64,000 nucleotides of DNA from Chondrinema litorale (GCF_026250525.1 NZ_CP111043.1:1178001-1242000); one strand, 5' to 3'. Shown: positions 1 to 10,400, numbered from the stretch's first letter. Notes: generated by a model not told the origin, from the sequence alone. Made by a program: numbers and translations.

Positions 1-717
1 AAAATATGGAGTCCAAGTATCAAACATAAATTCTGTAGAGCCATTAATAGTAGCTTTAACTTTATTGCCACTTTCTGAAATATCAGTATTTACTAGATAA
101 AAGTCTAAAAGAAGTTTTTTAGTATCATCTCCACTGTACTCACCTTTTGGTCTGCTATAGAAAAGTAATGGTTGACTTAAATCAGACTCTTCAGTTGCAC
201 TACCTACATTAAACTGAGTTAACACATAAGCAGCATCAGTTTTAATACTTTCGTGGTAAGAACGAGAGATAAATGAAAGTGCAACATAGTGTCCGTCTTT
301 CAAGTCTACATCAAACTTATTTTCGTATTTTGCGATATAAGGCTCGTTGTTAAGAATTAAGTGAATGTGCTGTCCTTTACCAGAATTAGCACAATCTTTT
401 TGCTCCGCATCAGTAGTTTGCGCGCCTAACTCATAATTAGTTACCGTATAATCAAACGTAGTGCTTCCAGCAGTTAAAGTTTCGTTTAACGTTGGTGCAT
501 TAAGTTCTAGTTTAGCATCTGGAAATTCTGGAGATGTAGTTGCTGGATATATTTTGATACCATCTTTTTCCATTACAGTTTCATCTGCAGAAGCAGTAGT
601 CTCTTGAGTAGTTTCAGTCGTGTCGCTTTCTTCCTGTGTATTAGTTGTTTGTTGTCCGCTACATGCGTAAAAAAACAAACTAAGTACAGTTAATAAATTC
701 ACTAAATAGTTTTTCAT
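1..717 (-). CDS. Lipoprotein of unknown function, 3' end beyond the window
   Basis: An open frame of 239 codons runs from an ATG at 717 to the window edge with no stop, so the C-terminus is missing. The start MKNYLVNLLTVLSLFFYAC is a lipoprotein signal peptide with the lipid-acceptor Cys at residue 19. A Thr/Glu/Gln-rich linker of about 30 residues follows, then a globular part with conserved-looking GQHIHLILNNEPY and FISRSYHES stretches. I know no function for it; similar proteins occur in Cytophagales as periplasmic or outer-membrane lipoproteins (recollection, not tested). It is transcribed divergently from the oxygenase gene at 944. Confidence 0.8.
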   Translation of the reverse strand, partial: MKNYLVNLLTVLSLFFYACSGQQTTNTQEESDTTETTQETTASADETVMEKDGIKIYPATTSPEFPDAKLELNAPTLNETLTAGSTTFDYTVTNYELGAQTTDAEQKDCANSGKGQHIHLILNNEPYIAKYENKFDVDLKDGHYVALSFISRSYHESIKTDAAYVLTQFNVGSATEESDLSQPLLFYSRPKGEYSGDDTKKLLLDFYLVNTDISESGNKVKATINGSTEFMFDTWTPYF

Positions 718-943
718 AATTCAGTTTTTAAATATTAGGTTTATTCTTCTAATAGTATAAATTAATTAGAGAGCATATGGTTTTTGAAATGTAAAAATGC
801 GATGAAAAAATGAAAAACTTTAATTTTGCCGATATTTATCATTATTTATAAAAGAATTAAACCCTCTGATAGCTAAATTGATTTATTTTGAAGAAAACCA
901 GTCTAAAATTGACTATTTAATAAAAGAGTAACTAATAAAAAAT

Positions 944-1912
944 ATGAAACTATACAACGAAATTCCTTCTCTTGACCTTAACGATTTTACTTCTGGTGAT
1001 CCTGAGAAAAAAGCTGCTTTTGTAAAAGCTTTAGGAGATGCCTATAACGAAATTGGTTTTGTTGCGATAAAAAACCACGGATTAACAGAAGAAATGACCC
1101 ATAAGCTTTACTTTAATGTAAAAGCATTTTTTGGTCTAAGAGAAGATTTAAAACAAAAATACGAGAAGCCAGAATTACAAGGCCAGCGAGGATATATTGG
1201 TAAAGGAAAAGAGCATGCTAAAGGCAGAACAACCGGAGACTTAAAAGAATTTTTTCATATTGGTCAGGAAAAGAAAGAGGGAGACGAAGTAACAGCAGAG
1301 TACCCACACAATATATGGCCAGCAGAACTTCCTGATTTTCAAAATGTTGGAAACAAGGTATTTAGAACCTTAGAAGAAACTGGTTTACATATGCTTCGTG
1401 CAATTGCCATTTATCTTGGTTTAGACGAAAACTTTTTTGATGACAAAGCAAGTAAAGGAAACAGTATTTTAAGACCTATACATTACTACCCTATTCCTAA
1501 TCCTGAAGAAGTACCTGATGATGCAGTAAGAGCTGCTGAACACGGTGACATCAACCTAATTACTTTATTAATGGGCGCTAGTGCAGATGGCTTGCAAGTA
1601 TTAAGACGCGATGGAGAGTGGATTCCTATAACTGCACTACCAGACCAAATAGTTGTGAATGTTGGCGACATGCTAGACAGGTTGACAAACCATAAACTAA
1701 AATCGACCATACACAGAGTGGTAAACCCACCAAAAGATAAGATGAATTCTTCTAGATATTCTATTCCATTTTTTATGCACCCTCGCTCAGATATGGACTT
1801 AACTTGTTTAGAAAGTTGTGTTGATGAAGAAAATCCTAAAAAATACAGCGATATGACTGCTGGCGAGTTTTTGGCAGAAAGATTAGCCGAAATTGGATTT
1901 GGGAAAAAATAA
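944..1912 (+). CDS. 2OG-Fe(II) oxygenase, isopenicillin N synthase-like family
   Basis: Non-heme iron, 2-oxoglutarate-type oxygenase of 322 residues. The N-terminal DIOX_N region (about 5-120) holds the IGFVAIKNHG motif. The C-terminal jelly roll carries the iron ligands His200, Asp202 (HGD) and His257, and an RYS motif at 271-273 that would bind the co-substrate carboxylate. Length and motif order match the family. The substrate cannot be predicted; plant hormone or antibiotic names given to relatives should not be copied here. The gene stands alone, with divergent and downstream neighbours of unrelated function. Confidence 0.88.
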   Translation: MKLYNEIPSLDLNDFTSGDPEKKAAFVKALGDAYNEIGFVAIKNHGLTEEMTHKLYFNVKAFFGLREDLKQKYEKPELQGQRGYIGKGKEHAKGRTTGDLKEFFHIGQEKKEGDEVTAEYPHNIWPAELPDFQNVGNKVFRTLEETGLHMLRAIAIYLGLDENFFDDKASKGNSILRPIHYYPIPNPEEVPDDAVRAAEHGDINLITLLMGASADGLQVLRRDGEWIPITALPDQIVVNVGDMLDRLTNHKLKSTIHRVVNPPKDKMNSSRYSIPFFMHPRSDMDLTCLESCVDEENPKKYSDMTAGEFLAERLAEIGFGKK

Positions 1913-2029
1913 TTGCTTTTCTCAAATACTTTATCCTTTGTTTTATGTTATATGGATAGACATTTGTCTCTACTGAACATGTAATCTCTATCATTTTTTT
2001 TAATCCTAATAATTAAACTTTTTTCATCT

Positions 2030-2293
2030 ATGAACAATAATGCCAAGATATTACTCGCAGCGTTAGCAGGCGCTTCACTCGGAGCTATAGCTGGTTTACT
2101 AGTAGCTCCAGGTAGTGGAAAAGAAACTCTAGATGACATTTCTAAAAAAGCTGACGAACTTAAAGGTGAGTTAGAAGATATGGCAACAAAGAGTACAAAA
2201 TCTGTTAAAGAATTGGGCGATGCAATTTCTGAAAATATTAGAAAAAGCATGAATGGTCTTAAAAAAGAATTGAGCGACGAAACCAAAAGCTAA
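2030..2293 (+). CDS. YtxH domain-containing small membrane protein
   Basis: A small protein of 87 residues. Residues 5-26 form a hydrophobic Gly/Ala-rich segment (LLAALAGASLGAIAGLLVAP) followed by the GSGKETLDDI signature typical of the YtxH family (gas-vesicle-like, general-stress associated). The rest is a charged amphipathic helix rich in Lys, Glu and Asp. It is probably anchored in the inner membrane with a cytoplasmic coiled tail. The precise role is unknown. It ends directly at a strong bidirectional terminator shared with the convergent prenyl synthase gene. The ORF on the opposite strand is a shadow. Confidence 0.85.
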   Translation: MNNNAKILLAALAGASLGAIAGLLVAPGSGKETLDDISKKADELKGELEDMATKSTKSVKELGDAISENIRKSMNGLKKELSDETKS

Positions 2294-2330
2294 CAAAAAA
2301 AAACGGCTGATAAATCAGCCGTTTTTTTTT
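2294..2330. terminator. Bidirectional intrinsic terminator
   Basis: An inverted repeat, ACGGCTGA-taaa-TCAGCCGT, is flanked by an A tract on the left and a T tract on the right. It therefore works for the YtxH gene on the plus strand and for the prenyl synthase gene on the minus strand. Confidence 0.88.
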
Positions 2331-3306
2331 ATTTTTTTCTTTCAATTACAAAACTCATGAGTTTCTCAAGAGAGATTTTATAAATCGAATCGTCAAAATC
2401 TTTGAGCATTTCTTTGGCTTCATCAAAATACCTAAACATTGCATCTCTTGCATAGTCTAAGCCACCAGAAGCCTTTACAAAATTGATTACCTCTTTTACT
2501 TTTTCAGGGTCTTCGCTTTTGTTTTTTACTATATTAATCATTTTTCTTTTTTCTAACCACGATGCATTGTTAAGTGCATAAATTAGTGGCAGCGTCATTT
2601 TCTTTTCTTTTATGTCTATACCACGTGGCTTACCAACTTCATCTTCTCCATAATCAAAAAGATCATCTTTTATCTGGAAAGCAATACCTAACTTCTCTCC
2701 CATTATTCCCATCTTCTTCTGTATTTCCACATCAGCATCTGCCGAGCTGGCTCCTACAGAACAACAAGCCGAAAGTAATGTAGCCGTTTTTTGTCTGATA
2801 ATTTCAAAATAAATTTCTTCTGTAATATCTAACCTACGAGCTTTCTCAATTTGTAGCAACTCGCCTTCACTCATCTCTCTTACTGCATTAGAAATTATTT
2901 TTAAGAAACCGAAATCGTCATTATCTATAGACAAAAGCAATCCTCTCGAGAGCAAGTAGTCACCTACAAGCACTGCAATTTTATTTTTCCATAAAGCATT
3001 TACTGAGAAAAAACCACGACGATAATGGGCATCGTCTACAACATCATCGTGCACAAGAGTTGCTGTATGAAGAAGTTCTATAAGCGCTGCACCTCTAAAT
3101 GTCGATTCTTTTATACCTCCACAAACTCCGGCAGTGAGCAATACCAGTATAGGCCTGATTTGCTTACCCTTCCGCTTTACAATAAAGCTCATAATGCTAT
3201 CTAGCAAAGGAACTTTACTTTTCATGTAATTGCGGAATTTGCGCTCAAACTCTGCCATCTCACCTGCAATAGGTGCCTGTATGTCTTTTATCGTAACTGT
3301 TGTCAT
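2329..3306 (-). CDS. Polyprenyl synthetase family protein (trans-isoprenyl diphosphate synthase)
   Basis: All-alpha class I prenyltransferase of 325 residues that condenses IPP with an allylic diphosphate. The first Asp-rich motif is HDDVVDDAHYRRG and the second is KDDLFDYGED; both bind Mg-diphosphate. The start was set at the ATG at 3306 (MTTVTIKDIQAPIAGEM), since a longer frame begins only with TTG at 3333 and adds nine residues that relatives lack. Length and context (long-chain type, separate from a second synthase at 43254) suggest an octaprenyl or heptaprenyl product for menaquinone, but chain length is inference. It lies 62 bases downstream of rsmG, probably in one operon. Confidence 0.9.
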   Translation of the reverse strand: MTTVTIKDIQAPIAGEMAEFERKFRNYMKSKVPLLDSIMSFIVKRKGKQIRPILVLLTAGVCGGIKESTFRGAALIELLHTATLVHDDVVDDAHYRRGFFSVNALWKNKIAVLVGDYLLSRGLLLSIDNDDFGFLKIISNAVREMSEGELLQIEKARRLDITEEIYFEIIRQKTATLLSACCSVGASSADADVEIQKKMGIMGEKLGIAFQIKDDLFDYGEDEVGKPRGIDIKEKKMTLPLIYALNNASWLEKRKMINIVKNKSEDPEKVKEVINFVKASGGLDYARDAMFRYFDEAKEMLKDFDDSIYKISLEKLMSFVIERKK

Positions 3307-3368
3307 GCCAATATCCGGCAATATTACTATCAAATTATCTAATAAAACAAAAACCTGTCGACTTTCTA

Positions 3369-3986
3369 CTAGTATGGTATATACACAATCTTCTTTGTTG
3401 TGAAGAATTCTTCGTTAAAAGCCTTTTGCAAATCTACAATCTGATAGGGAAATTTTAGACCTTTTAGTTCATCTTCGAGATCGCCACCTTTCAGAAAATA
3501 AAATCCACTTTCTCCCTTATCGTCTTCTTTTACTTTGTTTTTCACCCAATTGAGCAACATATCTGTTTTTGCAACCGCTCTTGAAACTATGTACTCAAAC
3601 TTGCCTTTTACCTTTTCTGCTCTTTGGTGTGCATAAGTAACATTTTTCAAATCAAGTGCTTTACTTACTTCTTCTACCACCTTTATTTTTTTTCCTATTG
3701 AATCAACCAAGTGAAATTGTACATTAGGATAGTAAACTGCCAATGGCAAACCCGGAAAACCGCCACCTGTTCCAACATCCAATACATTTGTTCCATCAGC
3801 AAAGTTAAAATGATAGGCAATAGATAAAGAATGTAAAATATGCCTTTCTTCTAGGTTTTCAATGTCTTTTCTTGAAATCACATTGATTTTGGCATTCCAC
3901 TCTTTATACATTTCCAGCATTAACTCAAATTGCTTTAACTGTGCGGGCGATATTTTTTCACCAAAGTATTTTTGTAAAAGCTGCAT
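3369..3986 (-). CDS. rsmG: 16S rRNA (guanine527-N7)-methyltransferase RsmG
   Basis: A 205-residue SAM-dependent methyltransferase that modifies G527 of 16S rRNA. Family signatures include EWNAKINVISRKD near residue 30-41, ERHILHSLS near 47-55, and the SAM-binding VLDVGTGGGFPGLPLA at 68-83. It is slightly shorter than the Proteobacterial enzyme, as is usual in Bacteroidota. A TAGCTTTG box lies about 28 bases upstream of the start. The polyprenyl synthase follows on the same strand. Confidence 0.95.
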   Translation of the reverse strand: MQLLQKYFGEKISPAQLKQFELMLEMYKEWNAKINVISRKDIENLEERHILHSLSIAYHFNFADGTNVLDVGTGGGFPGLPLAVYYPNVQFHLVDSIGKKIKVVEEVSKALDLKNVTYAHQRAEKVKGKFEYIVSRAVAKTDMLLNWVKNKVKEDDKGESGFYFLKGGDLEDELKGLKFPYQIVDLQKAFNEEFFTTKKIVYIPY

Positions 3987-4013
3987 ATTAACATCAGAAA
4001 TTTAGCAATTCTG

Positions 4014-4021
4014 CAAAGCTA
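4014..4021 (-). promoter_or_regulatory. Candidate -7 box (TAGCTTTG) for rsmG
   Basis: On the minus strand the sequence is TAGCTTTG, which matches the Bacteroidota TAnnTTTG -7 consensus, 28 bases from the rsmG ATG. No clear TTTG -33 element is seen at the right spacing. Confidence 0.4.
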
Positions 4022-4055
4022 GTCAATTAAAACTGAGTGGATGTTATATATCTCA

Positions 4056-4088
4056 CAAAAAACAAAAGACAGCCTTTGGGCTGCCTTT
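4056..4088 (-). terminator. Intrinsic terminator of the sigma factor gene
   Basis: Read on the minus strand, a stem AAAGGCAGCC / GGCTGTCTTT (one G-U pair) with a CAAA loop is followed by a T-rich run. It lies just after the sigma factor stop and before rsmG. Confidence 0.75.
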
Positions 4089-4113
4089 ATAAATATCTTG
4101 ATTGGCTAAATGT

Positions 4114-4719
4114 TTAAATCACATTCTTACTGTTTTTTACTAAATCATACAGTAATTCCCTAGCTCTGTGTAACTGTGCTTTTACGGTACCTAAAGGTGC
4201 ATCAAGCTCTTTCGCTATCTCGTCATAAGAAAGCTCTTCAAAGTAGCGTAGCTTTACCAGTTTCTGATACTTCGCTGGCAACAGATTTACAAACTTGCGT
4301 ACTAGCTCTATTTTTTGAGTTTTTATAGCTACTTCCTGCGGATCGAGGCTTTTATCTTTTATATCAATACTTACGCTATCACCATCGTCTTTGGTAATAT
4401 CTGCATTGATACTCATTGTATCAAGTTTTTTCTTTCTAATAAAGTCAATACAATTATTGGTAGCTACTCTAAAAAGCCAAGTGCTAAAAGTGTAATCTTT
4501 CTTAAATTTAGACAGGTTTTTAAAAGCTTTGGCAAATGCTTCGATAGTCAAGTCTTCCGCATCATCCACATTTCTTACCATTTTTAACATGGTATGATAA
4601 ACCGACTTTCGGTATTTGTCCATCAAATCCGCATAAGCCTTCTCGTCTCCTTCAATTGCTTCATCTATGAGCTTGAAGTCTTCGAGTGCCTTATCCGAAA
4701 ACTTTTTATTTACTTCCAT
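4114..4719 (-). CDS. RNA polymerase sigma factor, sigma-70 family, ECF type
   Basis: A 201-residue ECF-like sigma factor. Region 2 (about residues 15-98) includes VDDAEDLTIEAFAKAFKNL and the -10 recognition helix TFSTWLFRVATNNCIDFIRKKK split over 77-98. Region 4 (about 138-194) carries the helix-turn-helix ELSYDEIAKELDAPLGTVKA. The linker between them is longer and more acidic than in most ECF factors. No anti-sigma gene adjoins it. The start overlaps the last 10 bases of the upstream glycosyltransferase gene, so the two are translationally linked. Regulon unknown. Confidence 0.92.
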   Translation of the reverse strand: MEVNKKFSDKALEDFKLIDEAIEGDEKAYADLMDKYRKSVYHTMLKMVRNVDDAEDLTIEAFAKAFKNLSKFKKDYTFSTWLFRVATNNCIDFIRKKKLDTMSINADITKDDGDSVSIDIKDKSLDPQEVAIKTQKIELVRKFVNLLPAKYQKLVKLRYFEELSYDEIAKELDAPLGTVKAQLHRARELLYDLVKNSKNVI

Positions 4720-5828
4720 TTTATATTTCGGTTTGTAAGAGTAGCTAAACCAGTTACAATATAATATGCAACGTAAAACAATTCAAAAATTGGTGCAAAA
4801 CCAGTTAAATGCCAGTGATGATTCTTTTTATTTAGTTTTTGATCAACTTTTTTCAAAACCAGCCAAACTGTTAACATTCTAAATAAATAAACTGCAACAA
4901 CAATAACAATTTTATACCAAATGATTACTAGCAGCAGCAATGTTAGGTAAAAAAAAATCTGACTTATGTTTAAAATACCTAAAATTAATACAATCTTTAA
5001 AGGATAATGCACTCCAACCGAAAGATGTCTCATTTTCTGCTTAAACCAGCCTTTCCAGTTTTTTTCTGGAACTGAAACAGTCTGACTATCTAATGAACAG
5101 ACATAAGAAGTATTTTCAGCAGTTGCTAAACCACTTACAAAAAGATCGTCGTCACCGCCAGTAATTTTTGCAATTTTCTCGAATCCTTTATTATCTATAA
5201 AAAGTTTTTTTCGATAAGAAAGGTTTCTTCCTACGCCCATATATGGTATTCCTGCATGAGCTAAAGAATAATACTGTACTGCTGTATAAAGGGTTTCCCA
5301 TCTAATAAAAAAATTGAGTACAGAACTGTCCGCAATATAGGAAGAATAACCGAGTACTATACCAGTTTTTTCACTATAATTAGCAACTATAGTATTAATC
5401 CATTTTGAGGTATAAGGTAAGCAATCGGCATCGGTAAGAATTATAATTTCTCCATTAGCCCGCTCTATACCCTTACTAATTGCATATTTTTTTGGATTTA
5501 CACCTGTAGGTATTTCTGTATGGTGAACTACTTTAAGCCATTCATTTTGTTTTTCCCAATGGGTTAAAATTTCACCAGTTTTATCATCAGATCGATCATT
5601 TATAATTATCACCTCAAAATTCTGATACTCTTGTTCTTTAAGTTTAGGCAGCAAATTTTTAAGATTTTCATATTCATTTCTGGCTGCAATAATTACAGAT
5701 ACCTTTAAATTAGTTACCGAAGATTGTATTTTGGGTTTAGAGAATGCGAAAGGAGCGAATACAAACACGTAAAAAAGTACCTGTATACTGCAAGAAATCA
5801 AAAATATTAGAAAGATAATGTGAGCCAA
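4710..5828 (-). CDS. Glycosyltransferase family 2, membrane-bound
   Basis: Inverting GT-A fold enzyme of 372 residues. An N-terminal membrane segment (2-30) precedes the catalytic domain, with VSVIIAARNEYENL (43-57), a DAD motif at 133-135, a GGDDDLF acceptor motif and a QKMRH sequence in the QxxRW position. C-terminal hydrophobic segments (about 275-360) complete a membrane topology typical of polysaccharide or glycolipid glycosyltransferases. The only possible start codon is TTG at 5828, since a stop lies 25 bases upstream with no ATG between; an AAGGA stretch sits about 20 bases before it. It overlaps the sigma factor gene. Substrate unknown. Confidence 0.9.
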   Translation of the reverse strand: MAHIIFLIFLISCSIQVLFYVFVFAPFAFSKPKIQSSVTNLKVSVIIAARNEYENLKNLLPKLKEQEYQNFEVIIINDRSDDKTGEILTHWEKQNEWLKVVHHTEIPTGVNPKKYAISKGIERANGEIIILTDADCLPYTSKWINTIVANYSEKTGIVLGYSSYIADSSVLNFFIRWETLYTAVQYYSLAHAGIPYMGVGRNLSYRKKLFIDNKGFEKIAKITGGDDDLFVSGLATAENTSYVCSLDSQTVSVPEKNWKGWFKQKMRHLSVGVHYPLKIVLILGILNISQIFFYLTLLLLVIIWYKIVIVVAVYLFRMLTVWLVLKKVDQKLNKKNHHWHLTGFAPIFELFYVAYYIVTGLATLTNRNIKWK

Positions 5829-5931
5829 GTTAGCTTTTAGTTGTAATCCTTTTTATTAAATAATAAAATTTGCGTGCTTTGCTAATTAATAATTCATTCA
5901 AACATACTATTTATCACAACATTAAAATAAA

Positions 5932-6744
5932 ATGGACACCAGAAATTTAATTGAGAAAGCCTGGGATAACAGAGATCTTTTAAAAGAAAAGGAAACAATA
6001 GATGCAATTGAAAGCACTGTTGCTGCACTTGATAAAGGTGAACTAAGAGTTGCAGAGCCTGTAGCAGATGGCTGGCAAGTAAACGAGTGGGTAAAAAAAG
6101 CGGTTATTTTATATTTCCCACTTCAACAAATGGAAGTGATAAAAGTAGGCCCATTTGAGTTCCACGACAAAATTGCATTAAAATCTGACTACAAAGAAAA
6201 AGGTGTAAGAGTTGTTCCTCATGCAATTGCCAGATATGGTTCTTTTGTAAACAGAGGAGTAATTATGATGCCTTCTTATGTAAATATAGGTGCTTACGTA
6301 GACTCTGGTACAATGGTAGACACTTGGGCTACAGTAGGAAGCTGTGCTCAAATCGGAAAAGATGTACACTTGAGTGGTGGCGTTGGAATTGGTGGTGTTT
6401 TAGAGCCAGTACAAGCTGCACCAGTAATTATTGAAGATGGCGCTTTTATCGGTTCAAGATGTATTTTAGTTGAAGGAGTTCGTGTAGGTAAAGAAGCTGT
6501 ACTAGGTGCAAATGTTACTATTACCGGAAGCTCAAAAATTATTGATGTAACTGGTGACGAACCAGTGGAATACAAAGGATATGTACCAGAAAGATCTGTT
6601 GTAATTCCAGGAAGTTATACTAAGAAATTTAAAGCAGGTGAATACCATGTAGGTGCTGCAATTATTATTGGCAAAAGAAAAGCCAGCACTGATTTAAAAA
6701 CTTCTTTAAATGATGCACTTCGCGATAACAATGTGAGTGTTTAA
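5932..6744 (+). CDS. dapD: 2,3,4,5-tetrahydropyridine-2,6-dicarboxylate N-succinyltransferase
   Basis: Succinyl-CoA-dependent step of the lysine and diaminopimelate pathway, 270 residues. The N-terminal helical domain is followed by a left-handed parallel beta helix of hexapeptide repeats from about residue 100 to 225 (for example MMPSYVNIGAYVDSGTMVDT and GGVGIGGVLEPVQ). The family signature NRGVIMMPSYVNIGAY is intact. It stands alone; dapA lies about 41 kb further on in this window. Confidence 0.96.
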   Translation: MDTRNLIEKAWDNRDLLKEKETIDAIESTVAALDKGELRVAEPVADGWQVNEWVKKAVILYFPLQQMEVIKVGPFEFHDKIALKSDYKEKGVRVVPHAIARYGSFVNRGVIMMPSYVNIGAYVDSGTMVDTWATVGSCAQIGKDVHLSGGVGIGGVLEPVQAAPVIIEDGAFIGSRCILVEGVRVGKEAVLGANVTITGSSKIIDVTGDEPVEYKGYVPERSVVIPGSYTKKFKAGEYHVGAAIIIGKRKASTDLKTSLNDALRDNNVSV

Positions 6745-6786
6745 AAAAAAAATTGGCTGTCGAGTAATAAATTGCTTTGGCAGCCA
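6743..6786 (-). terminator. Possible minus-strand terminator after dapD
   Basis: TGGCTGTC at 6754-6761 pairs with GGCAGCCA at 6779-6786. The run of A on its left becomes a T run on the minus strand, so the hairpin fits leftward, not rightward, termination. No minus-strand gene feeds into it. Confidence 0.35.
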
Positions 6787-7413
6787 CTCTTCAACATCCC
6801 CCACTATACGTTATAATATTCCTCTTACTTTCTCTCTTTTAGCTGACAATTGTCATATTAATCTATCCCTCAGCTAAGTTTTCACTTCTTTAGTTAGCCT
6901 AATAAAAGCTAGTAATTCAATATAAAACCAGCCAAAACCACTAATAATCAACTTCTTGCGAAGTTACACTACATTTTATTATAGCTGATTTTAATCAGAT
7001 ATTAGAATCTATTTGCCCTCTAAAAAACCACACATTCTAGGTGATGCTAATAAGCTTACTCCCTTATTAACTTGCAGTTAACTTAAAATTATCCCATCAA
7101 AAAGGGGAGATTTATAAATCGTACTTTATGAATAAAAATTTACTACAACAAACCTGGAACTGTTCTCAACAACATCCTTTTCTTGTAGACCAGTCTAAAA
7201 CGAAGAAAAACACACATTTTTTTAATAAGTCAATTTCTCAGAGTTGACACATAGTAGGAATAATAGTTCCTCACTCTTTGCACTTGCTCACCTGTAAAAG
7301 GTGAATATCTAGAATAAATTTAATTAACAGCACATATTCAACACCTGCAATTCCTGAAGTAACCAGCTCAGGAAAATTAACATCAATTTTTAATCAAACT
7401 TTAATAATAATTT
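6745..7413. other. 669-base intergenic region upstream of susC
   Basis: No coding frame that I can support. It holds a minus-oriented hairpin next to dapD, a perfect 12-base palindrome TGACAATTGTCA at 6844-6855, and AT-rich sequence leading to the SusC start. It probably carries the promoter and a long leader for the susCD pair; I could not place a convincing TAnnTTTG box. Confidence 0.5.
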
Positions 7414-10400
7414 ATGATGAACAAATTATTACTGACTTTTAGTTTGTGGTTCTCTGTTGGCATAAGTATGCTTTTGGCTCAGGAAAAAACTATAACTGGT
7501 ACAGTTATATCTGAAGCTGATAATAGTCCTCTTCCTGGTGTTTCTATTGTAGTAAAAGGATCTACTCAGGGTACCATTTCTAATATTGATGGAGCATATA
7601 CCATCAATGTGCCTTCACCTGAAACAACGCTTGTTTTCACTTTCGTTGGTATGACTCCTGTAGAAAGAGTTGTTGGCAACCAAAGTGTAATAGACATTAC
7701 GATGAACGAAGATGTAACCAGTCTTTCAGAAATTGTAATTACTGGTTATGGAGAGCAGCTTAAAACAGACCTTACAGGTAACATTGCTAAGATTAGCGGA
7801 GATGATATTCAAAACATGCCCGTAACTAACTTTGAAGAAACACTACAAGGTAGAGCTTCAGGGGTATTTGTAGAAGCATCTAACGGTAAACTTGGACAAG
7901 GTATAAAAATGCGTATTAGAGGTTCTTCTTCTGTTACTGCAGATAACCAACCACTATTTGTAATTGATGGAGTACCAATCACTAGCCAAAACGTAGGTGA
8001 CCCAACTGAAGCTTCAACTAACCCACTTTCAGACATCAACTTTAATGATGTAGAATCTATAGATATACTAAAAGATGCTTCTGCTGCTGCAATTTATGGT
8101 TCTAGAGCTGCAAATGGTGTAGTTATTATCACCACTAAAAAAGGTGTAAGAGGTAAAACTAAATTTAACCTTAACTACCAAACTGGTGTAAGTAGCCCAA
8201 CTAATAAAAGAGAGTGGTTAAATGCTGAGCAGTATGTAGATTATATATTAGAAGCTGCTGGTAATTCTGATAGAATAGATGGTGTTCCAATTGATGACCC
8301 TGATTCTTGGACCAATTATGCAATTGGTAGACTTGAAAACCTTTCTAATGGAACTGATTGGAGAAATGGTGAAGTTAATACCAACTGGGAAGATCAAATC
8401 TATAATGACAACGCTACTAATAACCGTGTTGATCTTTCTGCTTCTGGTGGATCAGACAAAACTCAATTCTACATTAGTGGTAGCTATTTAGACCAAGAAG
8501 GTATTCTAGTTGGTAATGAATTAGAAAGAATTAGTGGTAGAATGAACTTAGATCATCAAGCTACAGACAAATTCAAATTCGGCATGAACATGAGTCTTGC
8601 AAGAACTAGTAATAATCGTGTTTCTGATGATAATGCATTCTCAACACCAGTCCAGTTAATTGCACAAGCTCCTATTTCTCAAGTTAAAATTGATGGTGAA
8701 TATAATTCTAACACACTATACTATAATGGTCTTCTAGATCTTGAAGGTGTTAGCCGTTCTGATGTTACGTTCAGAAATTTAACTAATTTCTATGCTGGAT
8801 ATGAAATTATTCCTGGTCTTGTTGCAAGAGCTGAGTTTGGAGTTGATTTGTTAACACAAAATCAAGATCGCTACTATGCAAGTTATACAGATGGAGGTAA
8901 TGGAACAAATGGTTATGGTACTTCAAGATGGACAAGAGTATTTAACTATAATACCAAAGCATACTTAAATTACGATTTCACTGCATCTGAAATTCACGAT
9001 TTTTCAGTTACTGCTGGTATAGAATTCCAACAATCTAACACAGATGTTACCAAAGTTGAAGGACAAGAATTCCCAGTAGATGATTTAACCAAAATTGCAA
9101 GTGCTGCTGATATTGCAGGTGCGACTTCAACATTAAATGAATTTTCGTTCCTTTCATATTTTGGTAGAGTGAATTATAAGTTTAACAACAAGTATCTTGT
9201 AACTTTAAGTGCAAGGGTTGATGGTTCTTCAAGATTCGGCGAAAACAACAAATACGGTATTTTCCCTGCTGGTTCTGTTGGTTGGATTATCTCTGAAGAA
9301 GGTTTCTTACAAGATAGTGAAGTACTTAGTTTCTTAAAATTAAGAGCTAGTTATGGTATCACGGGTAATGCTCAAATTGGAAACTATGACCACCTAGGAT
9401 TATATAATGCCGAAGGTTATAGTGGTGAACCAGGGTTACAACCTACACAAATCTACAATCCTGATCTTACTTGGGAAAAAACCGCACAAACTGACATAGG
9501 TTTTGATTTCGGATTTTTCAATGATCGTTTAACTGGTGAGATTGATTACTACTACAAAAAATCAACAGATTTATTATTAGATGTAAACGTGCCGGGTACA
9601 AGTGGTTACAGAACTCAAACTCAAAATATTGGAGAGTTAGAAAACAAAGGGGTTGAGTTAGTATTAAACGGAACTATTCTTACTGGTGAGTTTAAGTGGA
9701 ACTCTTCATTCAACATTGCATTTAACAGAAATAAAATTCTTGATTTAGGCGAAAGCGATATTATCGATGATGGCAGCTCAAGAGTGATGAACGTAGTAAA
9801 AGTAGGCGAACCAATTGGTGTATTCTATGGTAAAGAATATGCAGGTGTAGATCCTAGCAATGGTGATGCTCTATATTACTTAAATACTGCAGATGATCCA
9901 AGAGGAACAACTAATGATTTTGACGCTGCAGAATATATCACTTTAGGTAGCCCTAACCCAGATTTTGTAGGTGGTTTCACTAACAACTTTGCTTACAAAA
10001 ACTTCGATTTAAATATCTTCTTCCAATTTGTAAATGGTAATAAAGTACATAATGTGGGTGGTGTATTCCAATTTGCAGGTGACTGGTTCGATAACCAACA
10101 AATTGAAGAAGTAAACAGATGGCAAAATGCAGGTGATGCAACTGATGTACCTGAAGCTAGATTAGGTTATACCAATGGTGGTTATGGCCGTTCAAGCAGA
10201 TATTTATATGATGGCTCATACATCAGATTAAAGAACATCACACTAGGTTATAATGTGCCTTCAAGTACATTAAACAGAGTATTCTTATCTAGTGCAAGAA
10301 TCTATGTTTCTACTGTAAACTTGCTCACATTTACAGATTATCCAGGTTGGGATCCAGAAGTAAGTGCAGATTACCTCACTTCTAATTCTGATGGAAGTGC

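Noticed and set aside
1948..2286. 112-codon minus-strand frame over the YtxH gene
   Set aside because: Antisense shadow; the plus-strand frame has a recognisable family, start and terminator.
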